Assembly: GCA_017444735.1 (NCBI GenBank)
Contig: JAFSWB010000066.1
Coordinates: 1-44,839, forward strand
Length of the DNA stretch: 44,839 nt
Direction of reading: 5' to 3'
From: Clostridia bacterium
GTDB lineage: Bacteria; Bacillota; Clostridia; Oscillospirales; CAG-272
In this document: positions 16,650-25,788 of the stretch, one piece after another
Position numbering within the stretch: the stretch's first letter is position 1
Layout: the number at the start of each line of letters is the position of its first letter
Position numbers and translations under genes: made by a program
The notes under the pieces: generated by a model
Told to the model about the DNA's origin: nothing
The model's database searches: none
What the model saw: the letters and a program-made list of their open reading frames with translations, nothing else

Positions 16650-19640
16650 ATGAAACTTATCAGAATACTCGCCGCTCTCCTTGCCGCCCTCTTTATCGTG
16701 ACGGCGTTCCCGCTCACCGCGCTCGCGGACGGGGATGACGACGTGACCGTTAACGACCCGGACGAAGAAAACGAGGAGGAAAACGAGGAGGAAAACGAGG
16801 ACACGACGGAAGAAGGCGGAGAGATAGACTACATGAATCACGCCTACCCGTCAAGGGCGTCGAAGCTCGAGGACATGATCGCCGTCCGCGAACAGGACGG
16901 CTACCGCCTCTGGTTCGAAGAGAAGACCGGTGAGGTCGCGATCGAGCAGCTTTCGACGGGCGAGGTGCTGTTCACCAACCCCTACGACATTTCCGCAAAG
17001 GGATCGAAGGTCACCTCCGAGGTCAAAAAGCACCTTCTCTCTCAGATCAAGCTGACGTACCTCGACAATGAAAAAGAGGAGACGATGTACTCCTACGAGG
17101 AGGCGGCGCTGAGAGATCAGATCCACCTCAAGAACATCAAGAACGGTATCCGCGTCGAGTACGTGCTCGGCGAGGACGCCGTGCAGAGACTCGTTCCGCG
17201 TATGATAAACGTGGAGAGATTCGAGAAGTTCATCGCGGGACCGCTTCAGGAAGCGGTCGACGAGAACGTTCCGGGCGCCCTGTTCGCGCAGACGAAGATC
17301 ATGGGCTTCTTCTCCGAGAAGAACCTCGCGAAGGCGACCACCGACAAGGCGGTCAGAGACATGATCGCGGCGTTCCCGATCGTCAGACAGATGGCGGTCT
17401 GGGTGTGCGACACGAGCGTTCCGCCCGCCCGACTCAAGGAGCTCGAGGGTTATATCAAGCAGTTCTGCCCGAAATACACCTACGAGGAGCTTGAGTCCGA
17501 CAACGAGCAGACCGGTTACGTCAACACCGACGCGGCGCCGCCGAGATTCACGATGGCGCTCGAATACACGATCACCGAGGACGGCGTTCAGGTCCGCCTT
17601 CCCGCGAACGGTATCTCCTTCGACGAGGAAGCGTACCCGCTGAAGACGATCAGCATCCTGCCCTATATGGGAGCCGGAAGCAGCAAGTACAGCGGCTACA
17701 CCTTCATCCCCGACGGTTCCGGCGCGATCATAAGGTATGAGGACATCAAGGACACTATCTACGCCGTCAGCGGTCAGATGTACGGTCCCGACTACGCCTA
17801 CCACGAGATCGAGTCGGGCAATCAGCAGACGATGAGGATGCCCGTCTTCGGAGCGGTGACGAAGTACTCCGATCCGCAGGCGGAGCTCGACGAGAACACC
17901 CCGGCTTACGAGGACTCCGGCTTTATCGCGATAATCACCGAGGGCGACTCGATGGCGACGGTGACGAGCGAGCACGGCGGGACCCTCTACCACTACAACC
18001 ACGTTTACGCCACGTTCACGCCGCGTCCGAGCGACACGTACAACCTCGCCGATTCGATCACCGTTTCGGGAAGCTCGACGTGGACCGTCACGTCGGAACG
18101 CCGCTACACCGGAAGCTACACGATCAAGTACGTGATGCTCACGGGCGACGGGGACGGCAAGGGCTACGAGCCGTCCTACGTCGGAATGGCGAAGGCGTAC
18201 CGCGATCACCTCTATGAAAACGGCACGCTCGAGACGCTCAAGGCGGACGAAGACATCCCGCTCTTCATCGAATCGTTCGGATCGATCAAGACGACGACGA
18301 GGATCCTCTCGATCCCCGTTCAGGTCGACGCTCCTCTCACCAAGTTCGACGACGTCGAGACGATGGCGGAGGGATTCGCCGAGGCGGGCGTCGGGAACCT
18401 GAACTTCAAGCTGAGAGGATTTGCGAACGGCGGTCTCGTTTCGACGATGCCGTATAAGCTGAAGTGGGTCGGAGCTCTCGGAGGGAACAAGGGCTTCACC
18501 GACCTCGTTGGATACGCCGCGGAGAAGGGCGTCGGGCTCTATCCCGACTTCGATATCGCGTATCTCTACGTCAAGGACGCGTTCGACGGAGTCAATCTCA
18601 AGAAGAACGCCGTCAAGACGATCGACGACCGTTACACCTCGAAGAAGGAGTACGACCCGGCTTACCAGATGCTCATGACGGATTCCGAGATGAGCATGAC
18701 CGCGATCTCTCCCGCTTCATTCGACTATTTCTACAGCAAGCTATCTTCAAATTATTCGGGATACGGCAACAAGGCGATCTCCCTGTCGACGCTCGGATCG
18801 GATCTTAACTCCGACTTCAACAAGAAGGATCCGTACCACCGCGAGGACAGCAAGGAGATCACCGCCGAGCTTCTCGCGCGCGCCGGAGAGGATTACGACT
18901 CGGTGATGGTCGCGGGCGGAAACGCCTTCACCTACCCGTACGCCGACATCATCACGGACGTTGCGCTCAGCTCCTCGAACTACATCTACGCTTCCGAAGC
19001 CGTTCCGTTCATGGGAATGGTCCTTCACGGATCGAAGGTGTTCATGGGCGAGCCCCTCAACATGGAAGGCGATATCAACGAGGCGCTTCTCCGCGCTATC
19101 GAAAACGGAGCGACGATCAACTTCACGCTCTCCTTCCAGAACACCGACAAGCTCAAGGACAGCACGTACTGGAGACGCTACTACTCCGTCGCTTATGAGA
19201 TCTGGAAGGAAGACGTCGTCAAGTATTACGAGATCCTCAACGACGCGACGAAGGACGTTCAGAGCAAGCTGATTGTCGATCACGAATTCCTCGACGCGAA
19301 GAGGATCCCGGACGAGGACGAGGTCGAGGCGGACAAGAAAGCGCTCGAGAAGGCGCAGGAGGAAGCCGCCGAGGCGGCGAGGATCCTGGAAGAAAAGAAC
19401 GCCAAGATCAGAAGAAGGTACGAACGCCTCGGAAAGACCCTGCCGGTCCTGCCCAATCCCAAGGACATCCCGGTCGTGACGGATGAGGCAAAGTACGATA
19501 CGACCCGCGGGTCCGTCGTGAGAGTCGAATACGAGGGAGGCACGTCCTTCATTCTCAACTACAACTCGTTCGACATCACGGTGAACTACGACGGACAGGA
19601 AATCACGATCGGAGCCATGGGCTTCGAGAGGATAGGATAA
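16650..19640 (+). CDS. DUF5696 secreted protein of the transport operon
   Basis: The product is 996 aa. A signal peptide (about 1-26) is followed by a very acidic repeat (EENEEENEEENED, about 38-51). The conserved body begins DGYRLWFEEKTGEVAIEQLS and VLFTNPYDI, the pattern I associate with DUF5696. A central region (about 540-830) reads like a TIM-barrel core, for example VGLYPDFDIAYLYVKDAF, DLNSDF and DVALSSSNYIY, which could mean glycoside-hydrolase ancestry. A charged coiled coil (about 893-925) precedes a small C-terminal beta domain. Start 16650 is chosen over a GTG at 16641 because of spacing to AAGGAG. The function is unknown; an extracellular partner for glycan uptake is an inference. 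Confidence 0.78.
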   Translation: MKLIRILAALLAALFIVTAFPLTALADGDDDVTVNDPDEENEEENEEENEDTTEEGGEIDYMNHAYPSRASKLEDMIAVREQDGYRLWFEEKTGEVAIEQLSTGEVLFTNPYDISAKGSKVTSEVKKHLLSQIKLTYLDNEKEETMYSYEEAALRDQIHLKNIKNGIRVEYVLGEDAVQRLVPRMINVERFEKFIAGPLQEAVDENVPGALFAQTKIMGFFSEKNLAKATTDKAVRDMIAAFPIVRQMAVWVCDTSVPPARLKELEGYIKQFCPKYTYEELESDNEQTGYVNTDAAPPRFTMALEYTITEDGVQVRLPANGISFDEEAYPLKTISILPYMGAGSSKYSGYTFIPDGSGAIIRYEDIKDTIYAVSGQMYGPDYAYHEIESGNQQTMRMPVFGAVTKYSDPQAELDENTPAYEDSGFIAIITEGDSMATVTSEHGGTLYHYNHVYATFTPRPSDTYNLADSITVSGSSTWTVTSERRYTGSYTIKYVMLTGDGDGKGYEPSYVGMAKAYRDHLYENGTLETLKADEDIPLFIESFGSIKTTTRILSIPVQVDAPLTKFDDVETMAEGFAEAGVGNLNFKLRGFANGGLVSTMPYKLKWVGALGGNKGFTDLVGYAAEKGVGLYPDFDIAYLYVKDAFDGVNLKKNAVKTIDDRYTSKKEYDPAYQMLMTDSEMSMTAISPASFDYFYSKLSSNYSGYGNKAISLSTLGSDLNSDFNKKDPYHREDSKEITAELLARAGEDYDSVMVAGGNAFTYPYADIITDVALSSSNYIYASEAVPFMGMVLHGSKVFMGEPLNMEGDINEALLRAIENGATINFTLSFQNTDKLKDSTYWRRYYSVAYEIWKEDVVKYYEILNDATKDVQSKLIVDHEFLDAKRIPDEDEVEADKKALEKAQEEAAEAARILEEKNAKIRRRYERLGKTLPVLPNPKDIPVVTDEAKYDTTRGSVVRVEYEGGTSFILNYNSFDITVNYDGQEITIGAMGFERIG

Positions 19641-19653
19641 GGAGGTGCGAAGA

Positions 19654-20625
19654 ATGAATGCTGAGATCAATAAATCATTGAAAAACGCACCGGCAAAGAA
19701 GAAAAAGGTCGCCTCTCTCGACAAGAGAAAGGCGAGGAGCGGATGGCTCTTCATCCTGCCCTTCATAATCGGCTTCGTCTTTATCTATCTTCCTATTATA
19801 TTCAACTCCATCAAGTTCAGCTTCAACCACGTCATAATCCAGACGAACGGCGGCTACAAGCTCGAATTCGTCGGATTCCAGAACTACTCGGACGCGTTCC
19901 TGGTCGACACGGGATTCCGTCCCGCGCTGACCGCCGGACTGAGCCAGCTCGTTCTCGACATTCCCGCGATCGTGCTGTTCTCGCTCTTCATCGCGATCAT
20001 CCTGAACCAGAAGATCCTGGGGCGCGCCGCGTTCAGAGCGATCTTCTTCATCCCGGTCATTCTGACGACGGGCCTTATCAGCCAGATCGACACGAACAAC
20101 CTGATGCTCCAGCATATGACCGAGGACAGCATCAACACGGGCGCCGCGTCGAACACGGGACAGGGGATCATATCGGCGCAGCAGCTTGAAGGGTTGTTCA
20201 GGAACATGGTCGTCGGCGGGGGATTCGTCGACACGGTCGTCAAGATCGTCAACAACATCTTCGACATCGTCAACCGGTGCGGAGTTCAGATGCTGATATT
20301 CCTCGCCGGTCTGCAGTCGATATCTCCCGCGATCTACGAATCCTGTCAGATCGACGGCGCGTCCGGATGGGAGACGTTCTGGAAGGTCACCTTCCCGATG
20401 ATCTCACCGATCATACTCGTCAACGTGGTCTATACGATAATAGACGCATTCACGTCGGCGAGCAACAAGGTGATGCAGTATATCAGCTCGGTTTACGACA
20501 GTCCGAACAACGGCAGCGTTCTTTCCTCCGCGATGTCATGGACGTACTTCCTGATCGTCATTGTGATAATCGCGGCGGCGGCGGGCATCATAAGCTCCGT
20601 CGTGTTCTACCAGAGAAGAGACTGA
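19654..20625 (+). CDS. CUT1-type sugar ABC permease, MalF-like (pair 2)
   Basis: The product is 323 aa with a lysine-rich N-terminus (KNAPAKKKKVASLDKRKA), then about six membrane segments from residue 30. The EAA loop is a variant, YESCQIDGASGWETFWKVT, where alanine is replaced by serine-cysteine. About 50 extra residues (about 150-195) sit between segments and include a glycine-rich stretch. The start at 19654 follows AAGGAGGTG. This is the second MalF-like permease in one operon, which is unusual. Confidence 0.9.
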   Translation: MNAEINKSLKNAPAKKKKVASLDKRKARSGWLFILPFIIGFVFIYLPIIFNSIKFSFNHVIIQTNGGYKLEFVGFQNYSDAFLVDTGFRPALTAGLSQLVLDIPAIVLFSLFIAIILNQKILGRAAFRAIFFIPVILTTGLISQIDTNNLMLQHMTEDSINTGAASNTGQGIISAQQLEGLFRNMVVGGGFVDTVVKIVNNIFDIVNRCGVQMLIFLAGLQSISPAIYESCQIDGASGWETFWKVTFPMISPIILVNVVYTIIDAFTSASNKVMQYISSVYDSPNNGSVLSSAMSWTYFLIVIVIIAAAAGIISSVVFYQRRD

Positions 20626-20640
20626 GAGGAGGTGCGGTAA

Positions 20641-21681
20641 ATGAATTCAGTTGAAACCCCGAAGGTCAAAAGGGAAACGAAAAACAAGATCCGCGTCGAC
20701 TTCGAACGCACGCCTCTTCTCCAGCGTTTGAGAGCGAAATTCCTGAACTTCTACACGGTGAAAAAAGCGCTGTGGTATCTGTTCAGATTCCTGCTCCTGC
20801 TCGGCGTTTCGTACGTCATCCTGTTCCCGTTCTTCACAAAGATATCCGCGTCGTTCATGAGCTCCTCGGACTTCACCGACGTCACCGTCCTTCTGATACC
20901 CAAGCATCCGACGCTCGCCACGTATAAGGCGATCATAGCGGAAAACGGGTATTTCAAGGCGATGGGGAACACGTTCCTTCTGTCGTTCATCTGCGGAGTC
21001 CTTCAGACGTTCGTCTGCACGATGATCGGATACGGATTCGCGAAGTTCAAGTTCAAAGGGAGCAAGGCGCTCTTCCTCGCGGTCATCTTCACGATGGTCG
21101 TTCCGCACGCCACGCTCCGGTTCGCGATGTTCGTCAAGTTCAAGAGCTTCGACGTCCTGTGGATCGGCAAGCTGCTGAATACGATCGGGCTGACGCCGGA
21201 CCCGGGCATCAATATGCTGAACACCAACTGGCCTCTGTGGATCCTCTCGGCGACGGGACTCGCCTACAAGAACGGTCTGTTCATCTTCCTGATGAGACAG
21301 TTCTTCAAGGGCATCCCCGACGAGCTGGAGGAATCCGCGTACCTCGACGGCTCCGGCGTTTTCAAGACGTTCATACTGATAATCCTGCCGCTGTCCGTCA
21401 CGATGATGATAACGGTCTTCATGTTCTCCTTCTGCTGGCAGTGGACGGATACGTTCTACGCGAATCTGTTCTATACAAAGTCGGGGAACGCGCTCTTGCC
21501 CTCGATCATCAAGACGCCCGCGTCTCTCGCGGAGGAGGTCTCCAAGGCGGGCGGGACCCTGTACTCGTCCGCGATACAGAACACGTGCGGACTGCTCATT
21601 ATCTTCCCGCTCATCATACTCTACCTCTTCGGTCAGAAGTATATCGTTCAGGGTATCGAGCGGTCCGGTATCACAGGCTAA
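20641..21681 (+). CDS. CUT1-type sugar ABC permease, MalG-like (pair 2)
   Basis: The product is 346 aa, longer than its pair-1 counterpart because of a 50-residue N-terminal extension before the first membrane segment (about 51-70). EAA loop: EESAYLDGSGVFKTFILIILP. It follows the previous gene by 15 nt with GGAGGTG upstream. It closes the operon; a strong terminator follows. No ATP-binding subunit is encoded, so an MsmX-like shared ATPase elsewhere is likely. Confidence 0.9.
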   Translation: MNSVETPKVKRETKNKIRVDFERTPLLQRLRAKFLNFYTVKKALWYLFRFLLLLGVSYVILFPFFTKISASFMSSSDFTDVTVLLIPKHPTLATYKAIIAENGYFKAMGNTFLLSFICGVLQTFVCTMIGYGFAKFKFKGSKALFLAVIFTMVVPHATLRFAMFVKFKSFDVLWIGKLLNTIGLTPDPGINMLNTNWPLWILSATGLAYKNGLFIFLMRQFFKGIPDELEESAYLDGSGVFKTFILIILPLSVTMMITVFMFSFCWQWTDTFYANLFYTKSGNALLPSIIKTPASLAEEVSKAGGTLYSSAIQNTCGLLIIFPLIILYLFGQKYIVQGIERSGITG

Positions 21682-21699
21682 AAGCTATTCCCGGAATCA

Positions 21700-21727
21700 C
21701 GGCGGGCGCGAAAGCGCCCGCCGTTTT
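21700..21727 (+). terminator. Terminator of the transport operon
   Basis: CGGCGGGCGC, a GAAA loop and GCGCCCGCCG form a perfect 10-bp stem, followed by TTTT. Confidence 0.9.
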
Positions 21728-21740
21728 GGAGTAAAATATT

Positions 21741-22577
21741 ATGGAAGAAAACAGAGCCGCGAAGGCGGCGCTCGGCAAATTCAGGCGGGAGCTGTGGGGA
21801 CCGTTCATCACCGCGCTGAAGGAATATGAGCTGATCTCGGAGGGCGACCGGGTCGCCGTCTGTATGTCGGGCGGAAAGGACTCCGCCCTTCTCGCCGTCC
21901 TGATGCGGGAGGTCCGCCGGTACAGCGATTTCCCGTTCGACGTCGAATATATAACGATGGACCCCGGCTACGCCCCCGAAAACAGAAAAAAGCTCGAGGA
22001 AAACGCCGCCGCGCTCGGTATCCCGATCCGCATTTTTGAGACGAACGTGTTCCGCGTGGCGGGACGGCAGGAGCATTCGCCGTGCTATCTCTGCGCCCGG
22101 ATGAGGCGGGGACACCTCTACAGCTTCGCGCGTGAGCTCGGCTGCAACAAGATCGCGCTCGGCCATCACATGACGGACGTGATCGTGACGACGCTGATGG
22201 GGATGCTGTGGGGATCGCAGATCTCCGGTATGCTGCCGCGGCTCAGAAGCACGAACTTCGAGGGGATGGAGCTCATACGTCCCCTTTTCCGGATCAGAGA
22301 GGCGGATATCATCCGCTGGGCGGAGTATTCGGGCCTCGATTTTCTCGGGTGCGCCTGCTCGATGACGAAGGAGGATTCGAGGTATTCGTCAAAGAGAAGG
22401 GCGACCGCCGAGCTGATCGCGTCGCTGAAACGGGAGAATCCGGACGTGGAGATCAACCTGTTCAACAGTCTGCGCAACGTGGAGCTCGACACGCTCGTCG
22501 GCTATAAGAGCGGGGGAGTGGAGCACTCCTTCCTCGAACGGCTGAAAAACGGAGAAATTAGCACTCCTGACGAATGA
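21741..22577 (+). CDS. TtcA-like tRNA 2-thiolation ATPase (PP-loop family)
   Basis: The product is 278 aa. A PP-loop SGGKDS (residues 43-48) binds ATP. A CxxC pair (C115, C118) and a further cysteine pair in GCACS (about 205-207) are placed as in TtcA-type enzymes that carry an iron-sulfur cluster and thiolate tRNA. ALGHHMTDVIVTTLMGML is also typical. The target base cannot be told; C32 of tRNA is the TtcA precedent. GGAG lies about 13 nt before the ATG, further than usual. It stands between the transport operon and groESL; its end contains a CIRCE-like half-site. Confidence 0.82.
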   Translation: MEENRAAKAALGKFRRELWGPFITALKEYELISEGDRVAVCMSGGKDSALLAVLMREVRRYSDFPFDVEYITMDPGYAPENRKKLEENAAALGIPIRIFETNVFRVAGRQEHSPCYLCARMRRGHLYSFARELGCNKIALGHHMTDVIVTTLMGMLWGSQISGMLPRLRSTNFEGMELIRPLFRIREADIIRWAEYSGLDFLGCACSMTKEDSRYSSKRRATAELIASLKRENPDVEINLFNSLRNVELDTLVGYKSGGVEHSFLERLKNGEISTPDE

Positions 22578-22584
22578 ATGCGAG
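22558..22584. promoter_or_regulatory. Degenerate CIRCE-like site overlapping the TtcA-like gene's stop
   Basis: TTAGCACTC is a perfect left CIRCE half (22558-22566). After nine bases follows GAATGCGAG (22576-22584), which agrees with the right half GAGTGCTAA at 6 of 9 places. It lies 145 bp upstream of the main CIRCE. It may be a weak second HrcA site, or chance. Confidence 0.4.
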
Positions 22585-22660
22585 CGAAAACGGGAAAAAG
22601 CGAAAAATCGGTGAAATTATAGGATAATTGTTAATTAAATGTAAACCTTGATAAAACCCC

Positions 22661-22689
22661 TTGATTTTTCAGAACGTCAGGGCTAAAAT
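22661..22689 (+). promoter_or_regulatory. SigA promoter of groES-groEL
   Basis: TTGATT (22661-22666), a 17-bp spacer and TAAAAT (22684-22689). The expected start near 22696 is just ahead of the CIRCE operator. Confidence 0.82.
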
Positions 22690-22702
22690 AGTACCATACG
22701 GT

Positions 22703-22729
22703 TTGGCACTCATAACAAAAGAGTGCTAA
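22703..22729. promoter_or_regulatory. CIRCE operator (HrcA binding site)
   Basis: TTGGCACTC-N9-GAGTGCTAA matches the CIRCE consensus TTAGCACTC-N9-GAGTGCTAA with one mismatch. It lies at the expected transcription start, where bound HrcA would repress groESL; heat stress relieves this. No hrcA gene is in the window. Confidence 0.96.
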
Positions 22730-22776
22730 AAATACAAATCAAAGTGCGGATCGCACATAAAAGGGAGGTCATAATA

Positions 22777-23061
22777 ATGACTATCAAACCTTTGGCTGAC
22801 AGAGTCGTCGTGAAGGCGACCGAAGCGGAAGAAGTAACGAAGACCGGTATCGTTCTGCCGGGCAAGGCGCAGGAAAAGCCCCAGATCGCCGAAGTCGTGG
22901 CGGTCGGACCGGGCGGTACGGTAGACGGCAAAGAGGTCGTGATGACCGTTAAGGTCGGCGACCGCGTTATCACGAGCAAGTATGCCGGGACCGACGTGAA
23001 ATGCGACGGTGAGGAATACTCGATCGTCAGACAGAGCGATATACTCGCCATCGTTGAGTAA
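22777..23061 (+). CDS. groES: Co-chaperonin GroES
   Basis: The product is 94 aa, the standard length. The N-terminus MTIKPLADRVVVK, the mobile loop EEVTKTGIVLPGKAQEKPQ and the C-terminal strand DILAIVE are all typical. It forms the seven-membered lid on GroEL. ATG at 22777 follows AAGGGAGG; an upstream in-frame ATG at 22723 lies inside the CIRCE element and is rejected. Confidence 0.98.
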   Translation: MTIKPLADRVVVKATEAEEVTKTGIVLPGKAQEKPQIAEVVAVGPGGTVDGKEVVMTVKVGDRVITSKYAGTDVKCDGEEYSIVRQSDILAIVE

Positions 23062-23086
23062 GACGGCGGGAACGAAAGGAGACTGA

Positions 23087-24730
<1,644 letters not shown>

Positions 24731-24732
24731 GC

Positions 24733-24778
24733 AAATAATCAAGGGGGCTTCTCGAAAAGAGAAGCCCCTCGATTATTT
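24733..24778 (+). terminator. Long terminator behind groEL
   Basis: AAATAATC pairs with GATTATTT around an inner GGGGCTTCTC-GAAA-GAGAAGCCCC stem, giving one long hairpin. The A/T outer part makes it usable on both strands. Hairpin array 2 starts four bases later. Confidence 0.88.
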
Positions 24779-24781
24779 GAA

Positions 24782-24964
24782 TGATATCCGCCCCGATTTT
24801 GTCGGGTCGGGTGATATACCTTCGGTATGATATCGCACTTCGTGCGATGATATCCGCCTGCGGCGGATGCATGCAGCCGCGCAGCGGCTGTATATCATGC
24901 CGCGCTTTGCGCGGTATATCATACCGCAAAGCGGTATATCATACTTGCGAAGCAAGTATATCAT
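24782..24964. repeat. Hairpin array 2, upstream of the four-helix-bundle gene
   Basis: Four TGATAT spacers on the left (24782, 24812, 24828, 24848) face four ATATCA spacers on the right (24892, 24916, 24936, 24958). Stems between them differ in sequence but pair perfectly, mostly with 3-nt loops: ACC-TTC-GGT, TCGCAC-TTC-GTGCGA, TCCGCC-TGC-GGCGGA, a central CAGCCGC-GCA-GCGGCTG (24874-24890), CCGCGC-TTT-GCGCGG, ACCGC-AAA-GCGGT and ACTTGC-GAA-GCAAGT. The first left unit (24792-24806) is less regular. Loops on the left (TTC, TGC) are reverse complements of loops on the right (GAA, GCA), so the array is symmetrical about its centre. It has the same 4+4 design as 87-261. It ends 32 nt before the next gene; no promoter is seen between array and gene, so it is probably part of that gene's leader or holds its promoter. 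Confidence 0.9.
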
Positions 24965-24996
24965 TTTCCAACGTAAGAAAAGCGGAGGCAAAAAGT

Positions 24997-25347
24997 ATGC
25001 CCGATAATAAACTTGTTGATTTTTCTTTGGAATTTGCGAAACATATCGTAACAATGGTTGACGGTGTAAAAATGCCTAAAAGTTCATATATGCTCGACCA
25101 ACTCGCACGTTCGGGAACGTCGATAGGAGCAAATATTCATGAAGCGCAGTATGCGCACAGCAGAGCAGACTTCATTGCAAAATTTGAGATCGCTCTGAAA
25201 GAGGCAAACGAAACGGGATATTGGCTCCGATTACTCTATGAGACAGGCAGAATCAGCGAGGAAGAGTACAAAAAAGCTGAAAAAGAGTGCGGAAACATTC
25301 GCAGAATGCTTATTTCATCTTGTAATACTGCTAAAAACAATCAGTAA
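24997..25347 (+). CDS. Four-helix-bundle protein (S23/IVS/Avd-like)
   Basis: The product is 116 aa, normal for this family. The pattern is typical: FSLEFAKHIVTMV in helix 1, QLARSGTSIGANIHEAQYAHSR with the conserved SG-S-IGANI-EA run, FIAKFEIALKEANETGYWL, then a last helix EYKKAEKECGNIRRMLISS. Relatives are encoded in intervening sequences of bacterial 23S rRNA and resemble the Avd protein of diversity-generating retroelements; they are basic pentamers thought to bind nucleic acid. The gene is visibly richer in A+T than its neighbours, with A/T-ending codons, suggesting transfer. The start follows GGAGG. It lies right behind hairpin array 2, which suggests the protein acts on that structure; this is inference. 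No reverse transcriptase or rRNA is near. Confidence 0.88.
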   Translation: MPDNKLVDFSLEFAKHIVTMVDGVKMPKSSYMLDQLARSGTSIGANIHEAQYAHSRADFIAKFEIALKEANETGYWLRLLYETGRISEEEYKKAEKECGNIRRMLISSCNTAKNNQ

Positions 25348-25348
25348 C

Positions 25349-25383
25349 AAAAAAACGCCGCTTCCCGATTCCGGGAAGCGGCG
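25349..25383 (-). terminator. Terminator of the small EF-hand-like gene
   Basis: CGCCGCTTCCC (25356-25366) pairs with GGGAAGCGGCG (25373-25383). On the minus strand seven T follow (25355-25349). On the plus strand no T-run follows, so it may not fully stop the four-helix-bundle transcript. Confidence 0.85.
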
Positions 25384-25399
25384 CGCGCGTTATATAAGG

Positions 25400-25566
25400 T
25401 TATCTCGGGTATTCGTCCTCGTCGGGGAATCCGTCGTCGAACGGGCTTCCGTCCGGATCGTATTCGGGCGGAACGTCCGTCGGTATGCGGTCGGGGCGAT
25501 CCTCGGCGGCGTCGATCTTGCCGTCGCCGTTGAGCTCGAACGGCCCGAATCTGAAATCTTCTCCCA
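25400..25566 (-). CDS. Small acidic protein with EF-hand/dockerin-like loop
   Basis: The product is 54 aa: a short N-terminus, then LNGDGKIDAAED, which fits the calcium loop pattern ExNxDGxIxxxE, then a proline/aspartate-rich tail. No signal peptide is seen. The start at 25566 has GGAGGGTG 5-8 nt upstream; an ATG at 25581 is also open but lacks a ribosome-binding site. It has its own promoter with a Spo0A box and its own terminator, which supports it as a real gene. Its function is unknown; a single calcium site in a sporulation-time protein is an inference. Confidence 0.6.
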
Positions 25567-25628
25567 TAAGCTCACCCTCCATTCATCCGTTTCCGGAAAC
25601 TCTCTGTCGGACTTGCCTCTGTACTTTT

Positions 25629-25657
25629 ATTATATCACTATCTTTTCTTTTTTGCAA
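25629..25657 (-). promoter_or_regulatory. SigA promoter of the small EF-hand-like gene
   Basis: On the minus strand TTGCAA (25657-25652), a 17-bp spacer and TATAAT (25634-25629). The -35 box is imperfect, as at activator-dependent promoters. Confidence 0.75.
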
Positions 25658-25665
25658 ATAATTCG

Positions 25666-25672
25666 TTCGACA
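25666..25672 (-). promoter_or_regulatory. Spo0A box (0A box)
   Basis: The minus strand reads TTGTCGAA here; the core TGTCGAA (25672-25666) is the perfect 0A-box core. It sits 8 bp upstream of the -35 box, a fitting place for an activator. The spo0A gene itself lies just upstream on the same strand. Confidence 0.65.
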
Positions 25673-25696
25673 AGATACGCGACGCTCTCCGTAAAA

Positions 25697-25728
25697 GAAA
25701 AACCCACCGGCGGAAGTATTTCCGCCGG
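25697..25728 (-). terminator. Terminator of spo0A
   Basis: CCGGCGGAA (25707-25715) pairs with TTCCGCCGG (25720-25728). On the minus strand it is followed by TGGGTTTTTCTTT. Confidence 0.85.
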
Positions 25729-25753
25729 CTCTTTTATAAAGTTTTGGGGGTGT

Positions 25754-25776
25754 GGGGGACTTTTTCAAAAGTCCCC
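25754..25776. repeat. Hairpin between spo0A and its terminator
   Basis: GGGGGACTTTT pairs with AAAAGTCCCCC around a one-base loop. The flanking G-rich text (TTTTGGGGGTGTGGGGGAC) resembles hairpins I recall from intergenic DNA of other Clostridia, but I cannot verify that. Four copies of TTATC follow (25784 to about 25803), overlapping the spo0A stop. Confidence 0.55.
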
Positions 25777-25788
25777 CGCGTTCTTATC

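Noticed and set aside
24782-24964. CRISPR array or simple string of terminators
   Set aside because: Same reasons as for array 1; also the stems lack T-runs and are joined by a constant spacer, unlike terminators.
24997-25347. Part of a diversity-generating retroelement
   Set aside because: The protein resembles Avd, but no reverse transcriptase, template repeat or variable target gene is in the window.
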